64,000 nucleotides of DNA from Marinospirillum sp. (lineage in GTDB: Bacteria; Pseudomonadota; Gammaproteobacteria; Pseudomonadales; Halomonadaceae), in NCBI RefSeq assembly GCF_014859565.1, contig NZ_JACUUA010000004.1, forward strand, positions 1-64,000. Direction: 5' to 3'. Below the pieces are notes generated by a model that was not told where the DNA came from, made no database searches, and saw only the letters and a list, made by a program, of their open reading frames with translations. Each line of letters begins with the position of its first letter. The first letter of the stretch is position 1. A program made the translations under genes and the position numbers. Shown here in pieces: positions 61,159-64,000 of the stretch.

Positions 61159-61722
61159 TTAATCGCTAACCAGCTCCACACAGTCAGGTGTTATATCATT
61201 ATCGAGATAAGCCATGCCCAGCAGGTTGAGGTAATCCATGCGGTTGGCTTTCATCAGGTCGATTTCAGGAAGGTTAATGCCATTTTGCTGGTAGAGACAC
61301 GCCAGATAAGCCAGGTAGTTTTCACCAGTTTCCAACAGCAGCAGGCTGGCAGCGCCCACATCAGGTTTTACTTTTTGGTTTAACGCTTCCGGTAGTTTAA
61401 CTTCCAGAACAACGGGCGCTTCGTCGCCTTGGATACGTCCACTGCGATTACGAACAGTTTGATTGGCCCAGTACCAGGCTAAGGCTTTACTCTGGGATAA
61501 AAACACCGGCTCATTGGTTTCCGTAAAGCTGTCACCAAGGGTTGCCATGGTTTTTATAGCGGACTCTCTCAGTGCTTGATCACCGGAGCGCTTTAAGCCC
61601 TGTGTCTGAATAGAATCAACCAGAGCAGATGAGGTGCCATGATACCAGACATTGCTGGTGGCAAAACCCTGCTCGGTTAACAAATCTTTTGAGTCTTTAA
61701 GAAAAGCCGGTATGTCAGTCAT
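61159..61722 (-). CDS. Uncharacterised protein with ADP-ribosyltransferase-like N-terminus
   Basis: A 187-residue protein I cannot assign to a named family. Its N-terminal half has the layout of KptA/PARP-like ADP-ribosyltransferases: VWYHGTSSALVDSIQTQGLK with His28, then EPVFLSQSKALAWYWA (residues 71-86) with aromatic residues where the family has its Tyr, then APVVLEVKL (102-110). The C-terminal 70 residues are helical and leucine-rich. No signal peptide, membrane segment or partner gene is seen. ATG 61722 has AGGTGG upstream. Possible roles include an ADP-ribosyltransferase, an NAD-binding relic or a toxin; none is shown. Confidence 0.6.
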   Translation of the reverse strand: MTDIPAFLKDSKDLLTEQGFATSNVWYHGTSSALVDSIQTQGLKRSGDQALRESAIKTMATLGDSFTETNEPVFLSQSKALAWYWANQTVRNRSGRIQGDEAPVVLEVKLPEALNQKVKPDVGAASLLLLETGENYLAYLACLYQQNGINLPEIDLMKANRMDYLNLLGMAYLDNDITPDCVELVSD

Positions 61723-61769
61723 CAGTGAGCCACCTATGCAGTTTGCCGTAGAAATCAGCTTATCATTCT

Positions 61770-61843
61770 ATCGAGTAGGAGGGGGAGTTACCTCCCCCGT
61801 CCTCTCACACCGCCGAGCGGACGGTTCCGCACCACGGCAGTTC
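61770..61843 (-). mobile_element. Group II intron 3' scar (domains V and VI)
   Basis: Read on the minus strand, 61843 to 61770 starts GAACTGCCG, has CGGCGGTGTGAGAGG in the middle and ends TCCTACTCGAT. This fits bacterial group II intron domain V, with a 7-bp basal helix ACTGCCG/CGGCGGT and a GAAC-type loop. Domain VI follows as GGGGGAG-GTAA-CTCCCCC, with the 3' terminal AT. No reverse-transcriptase gene, domain I or 5' end is present. The upper stem of domain V has a mismatch, so the copy is probably dead. A short in-frame fragment ending MDGYRQLKCTL abuts it upstream and is unidentified. Confidence 0.7.
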
Positions 61844-61962
61844 ATAAAGTACACTTGAGCTGACGGTAACCGTCCATCAGCGATATCAACTCCAGTCTAT
61901 CAAACAACTTCTTTGGCAGCGCCTGATTTAAGTGTGACGCGCCATGCCTGGCGCACCACAAC

Positions 61963-61994
61963 AAAAGGCCGCCCATGATTGAGCGGCCTTTTTT
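61963..61994. terminator. Terminator downstream of purH
   Basis: AAAAGGCCGC (61963-61972) pairs with GCGGCCTTTT (61983-61992), 10-nt loop, T-rich on both strands. It lies 13 bp beyond the purH stop and shields the intron scar. Confidence 0.85.
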
Positions 61995-62006
61995 GTACAC
62001 ATCTGA

Positions 62007-63587
62007 TCAGTGACGGAAGTGGCGCATTCCGGTGAAGACCATGGCAATACCGGCTTCGTTCGCGGCCTGAATAACCTCTTCATCACGCATGGAACCACCG
62101 GGCTGAATTACAGCGGTGATGCCTGCAGCAGCAGCGGCATCAATACCATCACGGAAGGGGAAGAAGGCATCGGATGCCATCACGGAGCCCTTCACTTCCA
62201 GCTTTTCATCTGCCGCCTTGATGCCGGCAATTTTTGCCGAATACACACGGCTCATCTGACCGGCACCCACACCAATGGTCATACCATCTTTGGCATACAC
62301 TATAGCGTTGGACTTAACGTATTTGGCAACCTTCCAGGCAAAGGCCAGGTCTTTTAATTCCTGCTCGGTCGGAGCGCGTTCAGTGACCACCTGCAGATCT
62401 TCACGACCCACAACACCCAGGTCACGATCCTGAACCAGCAGACCACCGGTCACACGTTTAAAGTCCATACCCTGATCACGCTCACCCGGCCAGAGTTCAC
62501 TGGCATCCAACAGGCGCAGGTTTTTCTTGGTGGCAATAATTTCTACCGCAGAGGCATCTACACCAGGTGCAATAATCACTTCAGCAAATTGGCGATCAAC
62601 AATAGTACGCGCTGTCAGTGCATCCAGCTTACGGTTGAAGGCAAGAATGCCACCAAAAGCACTGGTTGGATCGGTTTTAAAGGCCAGATCATAAGCCTTA
62701 TGGATGTCTTCAGCGACAGCGACACCACAAGGATTGGCGTGTTTAACAATCACACAAGCCGGTTCATTAAAGGCTTTAACACACTCAAAAGCTGCATCAG
62801 TATCAGCCACGTTGTTATATGATAGCTCTTTACCCTGTAGTACCTTGGCCGTTGCTACGCAGGCTTCTGTTGGGTTGGCTTCGGCATAAAAAGCAGCTTT
62901 TTGATGAGGGTTTTCACCGTAACGCATGTCCTGACGTTTGGTGAACTGGCTGTTGAAGGTGCGCGGGAAGTCTTCACTGCCACCTTCTACCAGGCGACCC
63001 AGATAGTTGGCAATGGCACCATCATAAGCAGCGGTGTGTTCAAAGGCTTTTACGGCCAGATCAAAGCGAGTCGGCTGGGTTACACCACCGGCATTGGCAT
63101 CCATTTCACTCAGCACCCGATCATAATCAGCAGTGTTCACCAGAATGGTGGTGAAGGCGTGATTTTTGGCGCAGCTGCGCACCATGGTCGGGCCACCGAT
63201 GTCGATATTTTCGATAGCCATGTCCAGTGTGCAGTCATCACGGGCAATGGTTTGCTGGAAAGGGTAGAGGTTCACCACCACCAGATCAATTGGATCAATC
63301 TGATGTTCTGCCATCACCGCATCATCCTGACCACGACGACCCAGAATGCCGCCATGAATTTTGGGGTGCAGGGTTTTAACACGGCCATCCATCATTTCCG
63401 GGAAATCGGTATGCTCGGATACTTCCTTAACCGCCAGTCCTGAGTTTTTAATCAGCTGATAAGTGCCGCCGGTGGACAGGAGTTCAACACCCCGGTCAAT
63501 CAGGCCACGCGCCAGTTCAACAATGCCGGTTTTATCCGACACACTCAGCAGGGCGCGACGAATGGGAAGAGAGTTTGGGGTTGCCAT
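62007..63587 (-). CDS. purH: Bifunctional AICAR transformylase/IMP cyclohydrolase PurH
   Basis: A 526-residue enzyme for the last two steps of de novo IMP synthesis. The N-terminal MGS-like cyclohydrolase domain begins [20 protein letters not shown]; the larger AICAR transformylase domain contains KHANPCGVA with the catalytic Lys-His pair, and [10 protein letters not shown]. It is downstream of fis on the same strand. purD, its common partner in pseudomonads, is not downstream; a terminator and intron scar follow instead. Confidence 0.97.
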   Translation of the reverse strand: MATPNSLPIRRALLSVSDKTGIVELARGLIDRGVELLSTGGTYQLIKNSGLAVKEVSEHTDFPEMMDGRVKTLHPKIHGGILGRRGQDDAVMAEHQIDPIDLVVVNLYPFQQTIARDDCTLDMAIENIDIGGPTMVRSCAKNHAFTTILVNTADYDRVLSEMDANAGGVTQPTRFDLAVKAFEHTAAYDGAIANYLGRLVEGGSEDFPRTFNSQFTKRQDMRYGENPHQKAAFYAEANPTEACVATAKVLQGKELSYNNVADTDAAFECVKAFNEPACVIVKHANPCGVAVAEDIHKAYDLAFKTDPTSAFGGILAFNRKLDALTARTIVDRQFAEVIIAPGVDASAVEIIATKKNLRLLDASELWPGERDQGMDFKRVTGGLLVQDRDLGVVGREDLQVVTERAPTEQELKDLAFAWKVAKYVKSNAIVYAKDGMTIGVGAGQMSRVYSAKIAGIKAADEKLEVKGSVMASDAFFPFRDGIDAAAAAGITAVIQPGGSMRDEEVIQAANEAGIAMVFTGMRHFRH

Positions 63588-63631
63588 AAGCCGGTTCAGC
63601 TCCTCGGGTATACTTATATAAATTTGTACTG

Positions 63632-63901
63632 CTAGATTAGGTCGTACTGCTTGAGTTTTTTGCGCAGGGTACCCCGGTTCAGACCCAGCAGGCTGGATGC
63701 CTTGGTCTGATTGTTCTCGGTGTAACGCATCACTGCTTCAAGCAGCGGGGCTTCCACTTCGGTCAGCACCAGCTCATACAGGTTGCAAACCGGCTGACCT
63801 TCCAGCTGGGCAAAATAGTTATCCAATGCCCGGTTAACGCTTTCACGCAGCGGACGCTCATTTTCAGATTTTTGCAGTGTTGCTTTTTTTGTTTCGGTCA
63901 C
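63632..63901 (-). CDS. fis: Nucleoid-associated protein Fis
   Basis: An 89-residue Fis. The C-terminal helix-turn-helix [23 protein letters not shown] and the dimerisation core [35 protein letters not shown] (read in parts) match the family. The protein is shorter at the N-terminus than Escherichia coli Fis (98 residues). The proposed start is GTG 63901 with no strong ribosome-binding site; translation may be coupled to dusB, whose stop lies 26 bp upstream. Confidence 0.94.
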   Translation of the reverse strand: MTETKKATLQKSENERPLRESVNRALDNYFAQLEGQPVCNLYELVLTEVEAPLLEAVMRYTENNQTKASSLLGLNRGTLRKKLKQYDLI

Positions 63902-63927
63902 GTTGGTTCAGTTCTGGTCATCGGGTT

Positions 63928-64000
63928 AAGCCGGTTGAGTCGGCTGTTGTGCATCCTGCAAGAAAATCCTGCTGAGCAGCTCCAATTGTTCTGCAGGGCT
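63928..64000 (-). CDS. dusB: tRNA-dihydrouridine synthase B, C-terminal fragment
   Basis: A frame entering from the right edge encodes 24 residues, SPAEQLELLSRIFLQDAQQP then TQPA, ending at TAA (63928-63930). The EQLELL pattern and the position directly before fis fit the C-terminus of DusB in the conserved dusB-fis operon. The fragment is too short for domain evidence, so the call rests on context. Confidence 0.6.

Overview
The window is 64 kb of chromosome from a gammaproteobacterium, most likely of the Pseudomonadales/Oceanospirillales kind. The evidence is gene content and order. There is an rpoN-hpf-ptsN-rapZ-ptsO cluster beside the Lpt and Mla envelope genes, followed by murA-hisG-hisD-algW. 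Next come zapE, rplM-rpsI, petABC, sspAB, diaA-yraN-lpoA, rsmI, rnpB and a complete dcw cluster running into lpxC, dciA, an M23 peptidase, secA, argJ, mutT, yacG and coaE. This order parallels the Pseudomonas aeruginosa chromosome closely. An MvaT-type H-NS protein and a moderate GC content fit that group. I do not name a species.

Layout. (1) 1-4 kb: an acyl-CoA synthetase, a TetR regulator and a thiolase, with matching palindromes in front of two of the transcription units. (2) 4-7 kb: a soluble lytic transglycosylase, a 27-codon remnant that looks like the start of trmJ, and a stand-alone EAL phosphodiesterase. (3) 7.2-14.8 kb, minus strand: kdsD-kdsC-lptC-lptA-lptB-rpoN-hpf-ptsN-rapZ-ptsO-darP, joining LPS precursor synthesis and export to nitrogen-PTS and sigma-54 control. 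(4) 14.9-21.6 kb, plus strand: mlaFEDCB-ibaG-murA-hisG-hisD. (5) 21.6-33.9 kb: algW and zapG (minus), zapE, rplM-rpsI, petABC, sspAB, diaA-yraN-lpoA (minus), rsmI and rnpB. (6) 33.9-57.9 kb: the dcw cluster from rsmH to ftsZ with many 1-8 bp overlaps, then lpxC, dciA (minus), an M23 peptidase, secA, argJ and a Nudix-ThiE fusion. (7) 57.9-64 kb: yacG and coaE (minus), an mvaT-like gene, a chemoreceptor, an orphan protein with an ADP-ribosyltransferase-like N-terminus, a group II intron 3' scar, then purH, fis and the tail of dusB (minus).

Most of the window is conserved housekeeping sequence: peptidoglycan precursor synthesis and division, outer-membrane lipid asymmetry and LPS export, cytochrome bc1, and ribosomal proteins. 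The unusual material lies at the seams. It includes an inverted-repeat element at the left edge, a 19-bp tandem repeat forming the tetR 3' end, the trmJ remnant, absence of mraZ from the dcw cluster, structured leaders before lpxC, secA and rplM, and the synteny break between coaE and purH. That break holds the silencer, the chemoreceptor, the orphan and the intron scar. I saw no CRISPR array, no complete insertion sequence, no prophage and no tRNA gene. I found no convincing wholly new multi-gene system; the strongest unexplained gene is the orphan at 61159-61722.
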